Source of the DNA: a virus | IMG/VR virus record: IMGVR_UViG_3300046513_000181 | Location: 1-28,277 of that record | Direction: 5' to 3' (one strand) | DNA: 28,277 bases | Shown: positions 16,444 through 23,519 of the stretch, piece by piece | Layout of the letters: each line of letters begins with the position of its first letter | Numbering within the stretch: the first letter of the stretch is position 1 | Position numbers and translations under genes: made by a program | The notes under the pieces: model-generated | Databases searched by the model: none | The model's input: the letters and a program-made list of their open reading frames with translations, nothing else | What the model was told of the DNA's origin: nothing

Positions 16444-16842
16444 TCACGCAGCGCCTCGCTTCTTTACAAGCTTTTTGAATGAGTTTGCCGCTTCCTTTTT
16501 CGGTGCCTTCACCTTCGACCGGTCCGATGGCGTCATGCCGAAACGTCCGAGCAATGAATCGAGCCGGGCCAGCTTAGCTGCCGGAAATTCTAGGTTCACC
16601 CGGAAATCCGCCAGCAGCACCGCGGCGATTTCCAGCGCAATGCGGTCCGCACTGCCAAGGACGCCGGCGTGACACGTCCGTGCAAAATCCCGCCAGGCAG
16701 CGCACTGATCTTCGGTGAAACACTCCGGCGGATCGCCGATTTCACCTTCAGATTCGGGCTCATCCGGGCGCGCACGGTTCGGATTTTTCTTGAAGGCGCC
16801 GCGCGCATCAAGCACGTTCGAGGGGGTGCGAGGTCTGCCCAT
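16444..16842 (-). CDS. terS: Terminase small subunit
   Basis: This 132-residue protein starts MGRPRTPSNVLDARGAFKKN and continues PDEPESEGEIGDPPECF, then SADRIALEIAAVLLADFR and LLGRFGMTPSDRSKV. This is the pattern of a P27-like small terminase family, which recognises phage DNA and regulates the large subunit. The ATG at 16842 is preferred; the open frame continues upstream but would overlap the HNH gene out of frame. The C-terminal 20 residues are lysine-rich, which may help contact DNA or the large subunit. Confidence 0.87.
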   Translation of the reverse strand: MGRPRTPSNVLDARGAFKKNPNRARPDEPESEGEIGDPPECFTEDQCAAWRDFARTCHAGVLGSADRIALEIAAVLLADFRVNLEFPAAKLARLDSLLGRFGMTPSDRSKVKAPKKEAANSFKKLVKKRGAA

Positions 16843-16886
16843 GGTCGAAAATCCAAAACACGAATTTTGTGGAAATAAAAGTTTGA

Positions 16887-17303
16887 TTACCCAGTCGGTC
16901 CTGCGTGCGCAGCGCCCAGACTTTTGACCCGCCCCCCTCTTTCCGTCTGCGTTTTTTCCGCGTGACAGGTCGGGCAGGCCGACTGCAGGTTCGATTCGTC
17001 CTCGATCTGGTCGTCCGACCATCCCATCTCGCGTGCACGCTCTTTATTGACCTTGTGGTCAACCTCGCGCGCGACGAAGGTGCAGCCTGGCCCCTTGATC
17101 TGGCACAGCCCACAGTCGCGTGACAGCACGCGGGCGCGACGCTTGCGCCAGTCGGCGCCATACCCACGCTCGCTGCTGCTCTTGTCGCCATGCGAGCGAT
17201 TCCAGCCCACGGCATGCTGCGCATGCTTCGCGCAGTAGCCTGGCTCATCGACCAGTGCACCACATGCCACCTTGCGGCAGACGGTCTTAGGCCGTGCGGC
17301 CAT
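16887..17303 (-). CDS. HNH endonuclease
   Basis: This 138-residue protein has an N-terminal Cys/His cluster (CRKVACGAL...GYCAKH, residues 9-27) and an HNH nuclease domain. The core is Cys64/Cys67, then Asp82-His83, Asn105 and Cys110-x2-Cys113-His114 with Lys117. HNH proteins next to terminase genes are known in HK97-like phages to assist cos-type DNA cleavage by the terminase, which suggests cohesive-end packaging here; this is inference. The ATG at 17303 is used rather than the TTG one codon earlier. It overlaps the upstream gene by 17 bp. Confidence 0.9.
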   Translation of the reverse strand: MAARPKTVCRKVACGALVDEPGYCAKHAQHAVGWNRSHGDKSSSERGYGADWRKRRARVLSRDCGLCQIKGPGCTFVAREVDHKVNKERAREMGWSDDQIEDESNLQSACPTCHAEKTQTERGGRVKSLGAAHAGPTG

Positions 17304-17619
17304 CAATCGCTTCGGCGCTGAGCTGCGCCATCGTCACGCCACCGTCCAGTACCAGCACCGGCACATCACTACCCACCGCGTAGCGGACGTACGCGACGAA
17401 GCGATCGCGCTGCTCGGCACTGATCAGGCCGGGCGTCATCACCACCAGCGTATCGCCGGCGGCCAGGTCCAACTTGGCCACTTGCCCACACAGGACGGCA
17501 GCGTCCTTGTAGTCGTGCACCATGACGGCAATCTGGGACCACTGAGTATGCAGAGCCGCCACACGCTTCTCCGCATCGGCCAAGCCCTCGATCTCCATCT
17601 TCAGTTTCATCTCAGCCAT
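17287..17619 (-). CDS. Hypothetical phage protein in late operon
   Basis: This 110-residue protein has a helical N-terminus (EGLADAEKRVAALHTQWSQI) and a C-terminal part with alternating strands and helices (GDTLVVMTPGLISAEQRDRF, VPVLVLDGGVTM). No catalytic motif or membrane segment is seen. A good ribosome site (GGAG, 6 nt spacing) precedes the ATG. It overlaps both neighbours and is transcribed with the terminase genes. I do not recognise a named family. Confidence 0.7.
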   Translation of the reverse strand: MAEMKLKMEIEGLADAEKRVAALHTQWSQIAVMVHDYKDAAVLCGQVAKLDLAAGDTLVVMTPGLISAEQRDRFVAYVRYAVGSDVPVLVLDGGVTMAQLSAEAIDGRTA

Positions 17620-17818
17620 CTTGTTCTCCGTTGTGATTGAGCGGCACCTGCGCCGCCGTGGCGCTGGCCGACATGCCGGTCAACCCGTACCCTTTGGCGC
17701 GCAGGATCTCGCGGGCCCGGGCGGCATCGCTGAGCTGCACCACCAGCTGCTCCAGCACCTTGCCGTCGCCCGCGTGCACGGCGCGCACAATCAGGTCGCG
17801 GTAGTGGTACGGGTGCAT
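17612..17818 (-). CDS. Small hypothetical phage protein (KGYG motif)
   Basis: This 68-residue, mostly helical protein contains HYRDLIVRAVHAGDGKVLEQL, then AREILRAKGYGLTGMS. Short proteins with this ILRxKGYG motif occur at the start of late operons in Burkholderiales siphophages, without a known function. It overlaps the next gene by 8 bp and the preceding 41-codon frame by 28 bp. The ribosome site is weak, consistent with translational coupling. Confidence 0.65.
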   Translation of the reverse strand: MHPYHYRDLIVRAVHAGDGKVLEQLVVQLSDAARAREILRAKGYGLTGMSASATAAQVPLNHNGEQDG

Positions 17819-17916
17819 GGGTATGGCCAGGTGCTTGTGGGCGCGCGCGGCGCGGCGGGTATCGGTGCGGGCTTATCGGCGCTGAATAAGATCAGCATCA
17901 ACGCGAATAGCGACAT
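17791..17916 (-). CDS. 41-residue putative membrane peptide at the head of the late operon
   Basis: This short frame begins MSLFALMLILFSADKP, a hydrophobic N-terminal helix, followed by a Pro/Ala/Thr-rich tail that ends PCTRTTTAT. A strong Shine-Dalgarno sequence (GAGGTG) sits 4 nt before the ATG. It is the first candidate gene after the late leader and overlaps the next gene by 28 bp. It could be a small membrane protein or a leader peptide that couples translation. It has no recognised family and is shorter than known holins. Confidence 0.45.
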   Translation of the reverse strand: MSLFALMLILFSADKPAPIPAAPRAPTSTWPYPCTRTTTAT

Positions 17917-18241
17917 GCGACACCTCAAATAAAAGTCCGCAGCGCGCGGGCACGGCGGCAAGGTCCGGCGCGGGGCCGAACAAGGAGACTCTGAAGACCC
18001 TCGTCACGGAAAAACCACCAGAGGAAATGGCTTCGTATCGGTACCACACTAGGAATATCAACTCCTACAAGGCTATTAATGAACAACGAACAATTCTGGC
18101 TACTTCTCGAACGAGCCTACTTGCTGTATTCAATCTGCCAAGCTCTCTGTACTGTGATGCTTAACGTACTTGGGGTCGGATGATTACGTTCCGGCAGATC
18201 GTTTCCTTGCGCGCCAGGATGCGCAAGGATGGCGCCAATGC
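17917..18241. other. Late leader region without a confident gene
   Basis: This 325-bp stretch separates the late promoter/terminator from the first late gene. It contains an 8-bp perfect inverted repeat (CCTTGCGC/GCGCAAGG, 18205-18228, 8-base loop) just downstream of the terminator. It also holds a short plus-strand frame at 18079-18183 (34 residues, hydrophobic, MNNEQFWLLLERAYLLY...) with only a weak ribosome site. Part of the region is AT-richer than its surroundings. I see no convincing minus-strand gene in it. Confidence 0.4.
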
Positions 18242-18265
18242 AAAAAGCCACCGCTTGGGTGGCTT
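18242..18265 (-). terminator. Promoter-proximal late terminator (tR'-like)
   Basis: On the minus strand an 8-bp stem (AAGCCACC/GGTGGCTT) with a 5-base loop runs into a T tract. It ends about 50 nt after the predicted late transcription start, the arrangement at lambda pR'-tR', where transcripts stop unless Q protein modifies RNA polymerase. Confidence 0.8.
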
Positions 18266-18299
18266 CTTATTTCATTCCATAGAAATCGGAAAGTAGCAC

Positions 18300-18328
18300 A
18301 ATATAACCCGAACACTAAAGGCGGTCAA
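18300..18328 (-). promoter_or_regulatory. Predicted late promoter (pR'-like)
   Basis: The minus strand carries TTGACC (18328-18323), a 17-bp spacer and TATATT (18305-18300). Each box differs from the sigma-70 consensus by one base. The -35 box overlaps the stop codon of the Q-like gene. Transcription would start near 18293 and head into the late operon. Confidence 0.75.
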
Positions 18329-18735
18329 GCAACTGTTTTCGCTTGTTCTCGCTGCTGCGCCAGGCGGTCCTGCGCGGCGATATCGATGTCTTGCAAGGCC
18401 TCCATCACCGCGGTATGAAGCGCATGCAGGCGGTTGTACACCGTGACCTCGCTGCATCGCAATTCCTGAGCGATGCGCTTCACCGTGAAGTTGCCAGCCA
18501 AGTAGAACCAGTAGGCGACATCGTACTGGGCCTGGTTCGTCTTCCGTATGGCGATGATGATGCCTTCAATTTCCAGCGCGGCGGCAGCCTCGGTGATGCG
18601 GCCGGAACCACCCTGGGTATGTATCTGCACCAGGTTGCAGTAACTCGATTGCGACGGGTAGCCAATTCCACCATCAGTGCGCCGCTTGCACCAGGTGGCC
18701 CATTCGATCATCCGCTTGTTGATGTATTCGATCAT
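18325..18735 (-). CDS. Q-like late antiterminator (putative)
   Basis: This 136-residue protein has an N-terminal part typical of phage Q-type antiterminators (MIEWATWCKRRTDGGIGYPS). A C-terminal helix-turn-helix like sigma-70 region 4 follows (FTVKRIAQELRCSEVTVYNRLHALH, about residues 83-107). Q proteins bind at the late promoter and let RNA polymerase ignore terminators. The context supports this: the gene lies last in the early operon, and a strong promoter followed by a terminator lies immediately downstream. A Shine-Dalgarno sequence (AAGGAA) precedes the ATG. An alternative is a simple HTH regulator of late genes. Confidence 0.7.
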   Translation of the reverse strand: MIEYINKRMIEWATWCKRRTDGGIGYPSQSSYCNLVQIHTQGGSGRITEAAAALEIEGIIIAIRKTNQAQYDVAYWFYLAGNFTVKRIAQELRCSEVTVYNRLHALHTAVMEALQDIDIAAQDRLAQQREQAKTVA

Positions 18736-18832
18736 GTCGTTCCTTTTCGTTTTGGAGATGGTGTTGTGGGCACTTTCCGCGCCTCGCCTTGTCTATAACG
18801 GATGACTTACTATCACGTGCAGGGCCTTTTAT

Positions 18833-19894
18833 TTACGGCATCGGTTTTGAGTCGCCCGCCGTTTTCTCTGCACGGAAACCGATTTGCTCCCCGATAGATT
18901 TTTGGGCCGCCGCCGCAAGGTCGAGATTCACTTCGAGGTAATTCAGCGTGGTCTGCAAGTGCTTGTGGCGCATGACGCGCTGGATGGTCTGGACCGGTAC
19001 CCCGCTCTCCGACAGCAGGGTGGCGAACGTCCCGCGCAGGCGGTGCGGCGTGATCCCGCTGATGCCACACGTTTCGTTGGCGCGCTGCATCGCCCACCGG
19101 GCGAAGCCAGAAACAAAAGGACGGCCATCGGGACGAACTGCGATCAACCCCTCGGCCTGGCGGAGTGGCTCAAGGTAGTCGATCAGCCAGCCCGGCACTG
19201 GCAGCGCATCCGCCTCCTTGCCCTTGGTCCGGCCGGGCGTGTATAGCTGGCGTGACCAGTCGAGCCATTCCCAGCGGGCGGAGATCGCCTCGCTCTCGCG
19301 CAAGCCCAGCCCGAACATGAGGCGCACAGCCGCGCCAGCCCGCGGCGTGCGTGACGAGAGCTTGTCTACCTCTTCCAGCCATTGCTTGGCGACCGCGACC
19401 GGTAGCAGCGCGCGCGGCACCTTCTGCACCTTGATGAGCGCGACGTTCCACGGCAAGGCTGGGATGATCTCGCGCCGGACCGCCCACCGCATCAATAGCT
19501 TCAGGATCCGCAACCACTGGTTCGCGCTGGCCGGCCTGTGGCTCTGCAGGTGCTGGTTGCGACCACTCTCCACGTCGGCGGTCGTGATCGCGTCAATCCG
19601 TTTGTCGCCCAGGTCGTACAGGTGAAGCCTGGCGAATCCATCGACCGTGCGAATATGGTGCGCGCTATAGATCGGCCGGTGCACCTCCAGCCACATCTTG
19701 ATGATCTCGCGTAGCGTTACCATTGGCTGGCCACCATTGTCGCGCGCCACCGCGGCGTCGTAGGCGCGCCGTGCCACGGCCTCGGCCCGGGTCTTCGACG
19801 CCTCGCGCGTCGTACGCTGCACACGCTTGCCATTCAGCTGGAAGCGGTAGTGCCAGACCTTGCAGCCCTTCGGTTTAAAAACGTCAACACTCAT
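18833..19894 (-). CDS. Tyrosine-type site-specific integrase
   Basis: This 353-residue recombinase has all three parts of a phage integrase. The N-terminal arm-type DNA-binding domain is at residues 1-55 (WHYRFQLNGKRVQRTTREAS), a core-binding domain at about 60-155, and a catalytic domain with Arg199, Lys224 or Lys226, His284, Arg287, His310 and Tyr319. The ATG at 19894 has an AGGAG-type ribosome site; the open frame before it lies in the end of the helicase gene. An arm-binding domain argues for true integration and excision rather than simple dimer resolution. Its place, between dnaB and the Q-like gene and 8.3 kb from the tRNA, is unusual. Confidence 0.92.
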   Translation of the reverse strand: MSVDVFKPKGCKVWHYRFQLNGKRVQRTTREASKTRAEAVARRAYDAAVARDNGGQPMVTLREIIKMWLEVHRPIYSAHHIRTVDGFARLHLYDLGDKRIDAITTADVESGRNQHLQSHRPASANQWLRILKLLMRWAVRREIIPALPWNVALIKVQKVPRALLPVAVAKQWLEEVDKLSSRTPRAGAAVRLMFGLGLRESEAISARWEWLDWSRQLYTPGRTKGKEADALPVPGWLIDYLEPLRQAEGLIAVRPDGRPFVSGFARWAMQRANETCGISGITPHRLRGTFATLLSESGVPVQTIQRVMRHKHLQTTLNYLEVNLDLAAAAQKSIGEQIGFRAEKTAGDSKPMP

Positions 19895-19920
19895 CGGAAT
19901 TCCCTCTCCTTTTGTCAACC

Positions 19921-21294
19921 TTAGAACTTGGACCGGCTTTGCTTCGCTTCGGTCTGCGTCGGCGGCGCGCCCGACCAAGCCGAAAAGCGGCATGTCGGGC
20001 CGTCGAACATGAGGTGCACGTCGCCGAGTGCGCCGCTGCGCTGCTTCCTGATCATCACCTCGGTGTAACCGCGCAGCTGCTCGACGCCCGGGCTGTGCAT
20101 TTCTGGCCGGTGCACGAACATGACGATGTCGGCGTCCTGCTCGATCTCGCCCGAGTCGCGCAGATCGGACAGCATGGGGCGCCGGTCTGCGCGGTCCTCT
20201 GACTTCCGATTTAGCTGCGCCAGCGCGATCACCGCGACGCCCAACTCCTTGGCCAGGGCCTTGAGGCCGCGTGAATACTGGCCAATTTGAGCAGATCGGT
20301 TATCGCCTTCAGCGCCGCTCATCAGGCCGATGTAATCCACCAGGATGACGTCCAGGCCATGCTTGCGCTTCCAAGCCTTCGCCTTCATGCGCAGTTCCAG
20401 CAGCGTGATGGCCGGCGTGCCATCGATTGAGAAGCGCACACTGTCCAAGCGTCCAATACCGGCGCTGATGCGGTTCCAGACTTCCTGCTCGTCGTCGCCG
20501 ATGCGCCCCATCACTTTGGTCAGCGCGACATTGCCGCGGCTGGCCAGCGCGCGCCCGGCGATCTCCTGCTGCTCCATCTCCATGCTGAACATCACGACGC
20601 TCTTCGTCTCGGCAATATTGAGCCCGACATCAGCGGCCAGCGCGGTTTTGCCCATGGATGGACGGCCGGCCATGATGATCAGCTGACCGGGTCTGAGGCC
20701 GCCATTGAACATTCGGTCCAGGTCTTCGATGCCGGTCGAAATGGCAGTCTCGTGTCCTTCCGCGCGCTTCGTCATCCCCTCGATGAATTCGAGCAGGATC
20801 TCGCGGATCATGCGCGGCTCGTTGCGCACGCGCCGCTCGGCCAGCGACGTGATCATCGACTGCATCGCGTCCAGCACCTCGTCGGCGCTCTTTCCCGCCG
20901 GGCGAAAGGCCAGACCACTGATCTGGTCGGACACCTGGATGATGGCGCGCAGCAGCGCACGGTCGACCACGGTTTTGGCGTAGGTGGCCACGTTGGCCGC
21001 GCTGGGCACGCTTTGCGCGATCTGGTTGAGGTACGGGCCCAGGCCGTCGATGGTCGCACCGCCACGGCTCTGCAGCGCGCCCCAAACGGTCATTGTGTCG
21101 GCCGGCTGGCCCTTCGATACCAGTTGCACGATCTCGCGGTAGATCGCACGGTGGTCCTCGCGATAGAAGTGCTTGGCCTGCAGGTCGCCGACTCGGTCGA
21201 AGGCGTCGTTGTAGCGCAGGATGGCGCCCAGCACGGCCTGCTCGGCTTCGATGCTGTGCGGTGGCGCTGCCAAGATGGTGGTGTCGTCGGTCAA
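19921..21294 (-). CDS. dnaB: Replicative DNA helicase, DnaB family
   Basis: This 457-residue protein is a complete DnaB-type helicase. Residues 10-115 form the N-terminal helical domain (PHSIEAEQAVLGAIL, HRAIYREI). The RecA-like motor has a Walker A motif at 210-217 (GRPSMGKT), a catalytic Glu in FSMEME (about 239) and a Walker B Asp320 (VILVDYIGLM). The C-terminal motif RDSGEIEQDADIVMFVHRPE is also typical. It unwinds the phage replication fork. The start overlaps the DUF1376 initiator gene by 4 bp (ATGA), so initiator and helicase are made together. Phage-encoded DnaB copies bypass the need to recruit the host helicase. Confidence 0.95.
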   Translation of the reverse strand: MTDDTTILAAPPHSIEAEQAVLGAILRYNDAFDRVGDLQAKHFYREDHRAIYREIVQLVSKGQPADTMTVWGALQSRGGATIDGLGPYLNQIAQSVPSAANVATYAKTVVDRALLRAIIQVSDQISGLAFRPAGKSADEVLDAMQSMITSLAERRVRNEPRMIREILLEFIEGMTKRAEGHETAISTGIEDLDRMFNGGLRPGQLIIMAGRPSMGKTALAADVGLNIAETKSVVMFSMEMEQQEIAGRALASRGNVALTKVMGRIGDDEQEVWNRISAGIGRLDSVRFSIDGTPAITLLELRMKAKAWKRKHGLDVILVDYIGLMSGAEGDNRSAQIGQYSRGLKALAKELGVAVIALAQLNRKSEDRADRRPMLSDLRDSGEIEQDADIVMFVHRPEMHSPGVEQLRGYTEVMIRKQRSGALGDVHLMFDGPTCRFSAWSGAPPTQTEAKQSRSKF

Positions 21295-22097
21295 GATGCT
21301 TCTCGGTGGTATTTGTTTTCGAGGATTTTTGCGAATGAGCTGGGCGCAAAAATGAAATCGATGTCGGCAATGAACGGGGGCTTACCAGGCGACGGTGGCG
21401 CGAGACCAGTCAGGAACGGCGAGTCAGCACAAATCGTGAAAAAGCGCCGCCAGGCATCAAGGCCATCAGCCATGGTCGTGTAGCCAAAAGGCTTGCACGT
21501 GAGCTTTGATGCCTCCAGCCAGCGCGCCTTGATCGCGGTCTTCCGCGTTGCGTTGACGACCTTGACCTGCGGATTCAGCGGCATCAGCTCGTGGTACAGG
21601 TTCACCAAGGTGTCAGTCGGGCACTGGCGAACGTCGTCGACAGACGACTGTGTAGTAGCTGGTTCTTGGTTAATGGTTCTTGGTTCTTGGTTAGTTGGAG
21701 TGCCGTTATTCGGCTGTTCAACGACCGTTGGAACGACCGTTGAAAGCCCGTTCAGCGCTTCTTGCTTTTTCAATGCTCTTTTGGCAGCAGAAGCCTTTCC
21801 AGCCAATGATTTTTGACTTGTCGAGTTTCGATAGCTCTCCAACTCCTCTTCGCACCGCTGGTGATACCAACCCGTTGGCGTTTTCGTGAAAAACTCGTTC
21901 AACACCTGTTCAACGGCCGTTACTTCGTCGTTGGAATGGGCAAGAATTTTCCGGCACAGCACGGCCTGATCAAGTGTCAGTTGCTGCTCCGTGTCGTAGT
22001 AGACATCGAGCAAATCGCGATAGATGCTGCGTTCGATGCGTGTGAGGTGCCTGGTGGCCCGATCGAAGTCACCGATGTGATGCGGGTAAAAGTTCAT
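21291..22097 (-). CDS. Phage replication initiator-like protein, DUF1376 (YdaU family)
   Basis: This 268-residue protein begins NFYPHHIGDFDRATRHLTRIERSIYRDLLDVYY, the DUF1376/YdaU signature, in a winged-helix-like N-terminal domain (residues 1-90). A low-complexity linker (about 120-155) follows with the repeated motif NQEPRTINQEP, then a C-terminal domain (about 160-260). Members lie directly upstream of dnaB or dnaC genes in many prophages and are thought to start replication, like lambda O. The linker DNA is made of short direct repeats that could be origin iterons. It overlaps the upstream gene and dnaB by 4 bp each. Confidence 0.85.
   Translation of the reverse strand: MNFYPHHIGDFDRATRHLTRIERSIYRDLLDVYYDTEQQLTLDQAVLCRKILAHSNDEVTAVEQVLNEFFTKTPTGWYHQRCEEELESYRNSTSQKSLAGKASAAKRALKKQEALNGLSTVVPTVVEQPNNGTPTNQEPRTINQEPATTQSSVDDVRQCPTDTLVNLYHELMPLNPQVKVVNATRKTAIKARWLEASKLTCKPFGYTTMADGLDAWRRFFTICADSPFLTGLAPPSPGKPPFIADIDFIFAPSSFAKILENKYHREAS
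21661..21921. repeat. Short direct repeats inside the initiator gene, candidate replication origin
   Basis: GGTTCTTGG occurs at 21661-21669, 21675-21683 and 21682-21690. AACGACCGTTG occurs twice with 12-bp spacing (21720-21730, 21732-21742), and a related palindrome, AACGGCCGTT, is at 21912-21921. Lambda-type origins are iterons inside the initiator gene, so this is a candidate origin. Confidence 0.4.
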
Positions 22098-22378
22098 TCG
22101 TCCGCGCTTTCAGCGCCCTCAGCCAACTCGATGCGCTGCGCGTGCGCCAACGCATCGGCCAATCCTGGATGTGTACCATCTAGACCTCGAGCCAATCGGT
22201 CAGCCTGCAGGGCCTTCTCGCGCGCCACTTGGAGGTCATTCAGCCGCTTCACCTCCGCGCCGGCACCGGCGGCCGTGAGTGCGACACCGGCCACGGTGCG
22301 TATGCTGCAGCCAGGCGTCAGGTAGGTGATCAGATACTCGCCGGCCTCGTTCGGGCCGGTGCATTCGTGCTTTAGCAT
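22094..22378 (-). CDS. Small early phage protein, hypothetical
   Basis: This 94-residue protein begins MLKHECTGPNEAGEYLITYLTPG. A C-terminal helix rich in Ala and Arg follows (EVKRLNDLQVAREKALQADR). The ATG at 22378 is chosen for its clear AGGAG ribosome site at 6 nt spacing. The gene overlaps both the upstream gene (7 bp) and the DUF1376 gene (4 bp). I know no function; its position suggests a replication accessory or unrelated early role. Confidence 0.65.
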   Translation of the reverse strand: MLKHECTGPNEAGEYLITYLTPGCSIRTVAGVALTAAGAGAEVKRLNDLQVAREKALQADRLARGLDGTHPGLADALAHAQRIELAEGAESADE

Positions 22379-22647
22379 GCACTGCTCCTGTGGGTGATGA
22401 TTTCGCGGATGTTTGGGGCGCTGACGCCGCAGCCGCTCAAAGCCCCGCACTCAGGTGGTGGCGGCGCCACCCATGGATCACCATTCATAGCCGCCTCAAA
22501 CGCCGCCAGATGGGTGAACGAGTAGTGCCAGTGCGCGGCGGCGAGTGATCCATCTGGATACGGGCACGCGTCCGTCGAAAGGCGTGCGCGGTACGCCGCG
22601 CGCGCGGCATCGCGGATGGCATCAATGGAGAATATTTGCTCTGACAT
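22372..22647 (-). CDS. Small early phage protein, hypothetical
   Basis: This 91-residue protein has a helical N-terminal half (SIDAIRDAARAAYRARLSTD) and a WHYSFTHLAAFEAAMNG helix, then a proline-rich turn and a cysteine-containing tail. A strong ribosome site (AAGGAG) precedes the ATG at 22647. It opens the replication gene cluster and overlaps the next gene by 7 bp. No named family is recognised. Confidence 0.65.
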   Translation of the reverse strand: MSEQIFSIDAIRDAARAAYRARLSTDACPYPDGSLAAAHWHYSFTHLAAFEAAMNGDPWVAPPPPECGALSGCGVSAPNIREIITHRSSAC

Positions 22648-22688
22648 GCTGCTCCTTCCAACCTTCCATCCAGCCGTCTTGTAGGGTC

Positions 22689-22743
22689 GGGGCGTGACCG
22701 GCGGGCTGGAATCGCCAAGTCGCGGCTGCGCAGCCGCCGCCCC
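22689..22743 (-). ncRNA. Candidate structured leader RNA upstream of the replication cluster
   Basis: On the minus strand GGGGCG (22743-22738) can pair with CGCCCC (22694-22689). They enclose a 16-base palindrome (GCGGCTGCGCAGCCGC, 22737-22722) that forms a strong hairpin. The element is 42 bp upstream of the first replication-cluster gene. No open frame with family resemblance covers it. Function and conservation cannot be shown from one sequence. Confidence 0.35.
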
Positions 22744-22851
22744 GTTTGTGATCGTTACCGGCGCCCAGCCGGGTTTTGCTTATTGGGCGGGGACTCCGAG
22801 CCATGTTAAATTGTCAATTCCACTCAACAATTTCTGAAAGGAAGCCCCCTC

Positions 22852-23031
22852 ATGAACAAAAGTGATGCACGCGACACCGCGCGAAATCTTCTCGAAATAC
22901 TCATCAAAAACCAACCGAACCTCTTAGTTGACAAGGGCAGCGTTCAAAACGCCTATGGCAAAGAAATTGCAAACTTCTGCCACGACTTTATTGAGCAATT
23001 TGCTGAGCGCTTAGAGCAGCGGTCAGACTAG
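22852..23031 (+). CDS. 59-residue gene on the opposite strand, hypothetical
   Basis: This small frame encodes MNKSDARDTARNLLEILIKN, then QNAYGKEIANFCHDFIEQFAERLEQRSD, a helical acidic protein with ordinary codon use. A ribosome site (AAAGGAAG) lies upstream of the ATG. A weak promoter (TTGGGC, 17 bp, TTAAAT ending near 22812) could serve it. It is one of few plus-strand genes here and is antisense to the early operon. Its 3' end overlaps the end of the minus-strand 68-residue gene by 44 bp. I recognise no family; expression from the opposite strand suggests a lysogeny-phase role. Confidence 0.55.
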   Translation: MNKSDARDTARNLLEILIKNQPNLLVDKGSVQNAYGKEIANFCHDFIEQFAERLEQRSD

Positions 23032-23194
23032 CCGGCGCCGATCCCACAACGTTTTCCAGCGTTGCGCCGGCCTCAATCAAAGTCTTGGGATTGAGGCCGG
23101 CCACAGCCATCTCGCAGAGCGCATCGACCACTTTATCGGCGCGAGCGCTCCCCGCGCCAGCCGGTTGCTCGGCCGCGTCTTTAAGTGGTTTCAT
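22988..23194 (-). CDS. Small hypothetical protein downstream of AlpA gene
   Basis: This 68-residue Ala-rich protein contains ADKVVDALCEMAVAGLNPKT, then LIEAGATLENVVGSAPASLTAAL, mostly helical. A good ribosome site (AAGGA, about 7 nt spacing) precedes the ATG. It follows the AlpA-like gene by 10 bp and is likely cotranscribed with it. The last 44 bp overlap a plus-strand gene tail to tail. The function is unknown. Confidence 0.6.
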   Translation of the reverse strand: MKPLKDAAEQPAGAGSARADKVVDALCEMAVAGLNPKTLIEAGATLENVVGSAPASLTAALSAQQIAQ

Positions 23195-23204
23195 GGGGGA
23201 GTCC

Positions 23205-23447
23205 TTACGCTGCGGTCTGGCGGGCAGTCATGAGGCGACTTACGAGCGATCGGATTTGATCTTCGCTTTGCCCAGCGATGCGAGCATTGATGATCTCGTC
23301 AATTTCGTCAGCTGGCCAACCAACCGCACGCGGGCCGAGATTAACTGGCTTGGTCAGCAAACCTTGGGAGATGTGGAGATAGATTGTTGAGTCTGCCAAT
23401 CCGAAGACTTCCTTCATTGCTGGCATGCGGTGAACGGGTCTTGACAT
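23205..23447 (-). CDS. AlpA-family transcriptional regulator
   Basis: This 80-residue protein matches the AlpA/MerR-like winged-helix family: RMPAMKEVFGLADSTIYLHISQGLLTKPVNLGPRAVGWPADEIDEIINARI carries the typical recognition helix and wing. AlpA proteins activate excision genes or regulate prophage operons, and some act as recombination directionality factors. Here it lies downstream of an inverted-repeat operator region (23520-23575) that may control it. Target genes are not evident; the integrase is 3.3 kb away in the same direction. Confidence 0.85.
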   Translation of the reverse strand: MSRPVHRMPAMKEVFGLADSTIYLHISQGLLTKPVNLGPRAVGWPADEIDEIINARIAGQSEDQIRSLVSRLMTARQTAA

Positions 23448-23519
23448 GATTACATCCGATTAGTGACCAACTAAGGCCGATGGATGCATCTTCCGCTACA
23501 TTTTTCTACAATAAAAGAG

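Noticed and set aside
17873-18061. 62-codon minus-strand frame in the late leader
   Set aside because: It has no ribosome site, no family resemblance, and is out of frame with the better-supported 41-codon frame.
20630-21370. 246-codon frame over the dnaB gene
   Set aside because: It is an out-of-frame shadow of the helicase gene, arginine-rich as GC-rich shadows are.
21661-21690. Repeats considered as a CRISPR or satellite array
   Set aside because: The units are 7-9 bp without spacers and encode the known NQEP linker of DUF1376 proteins.
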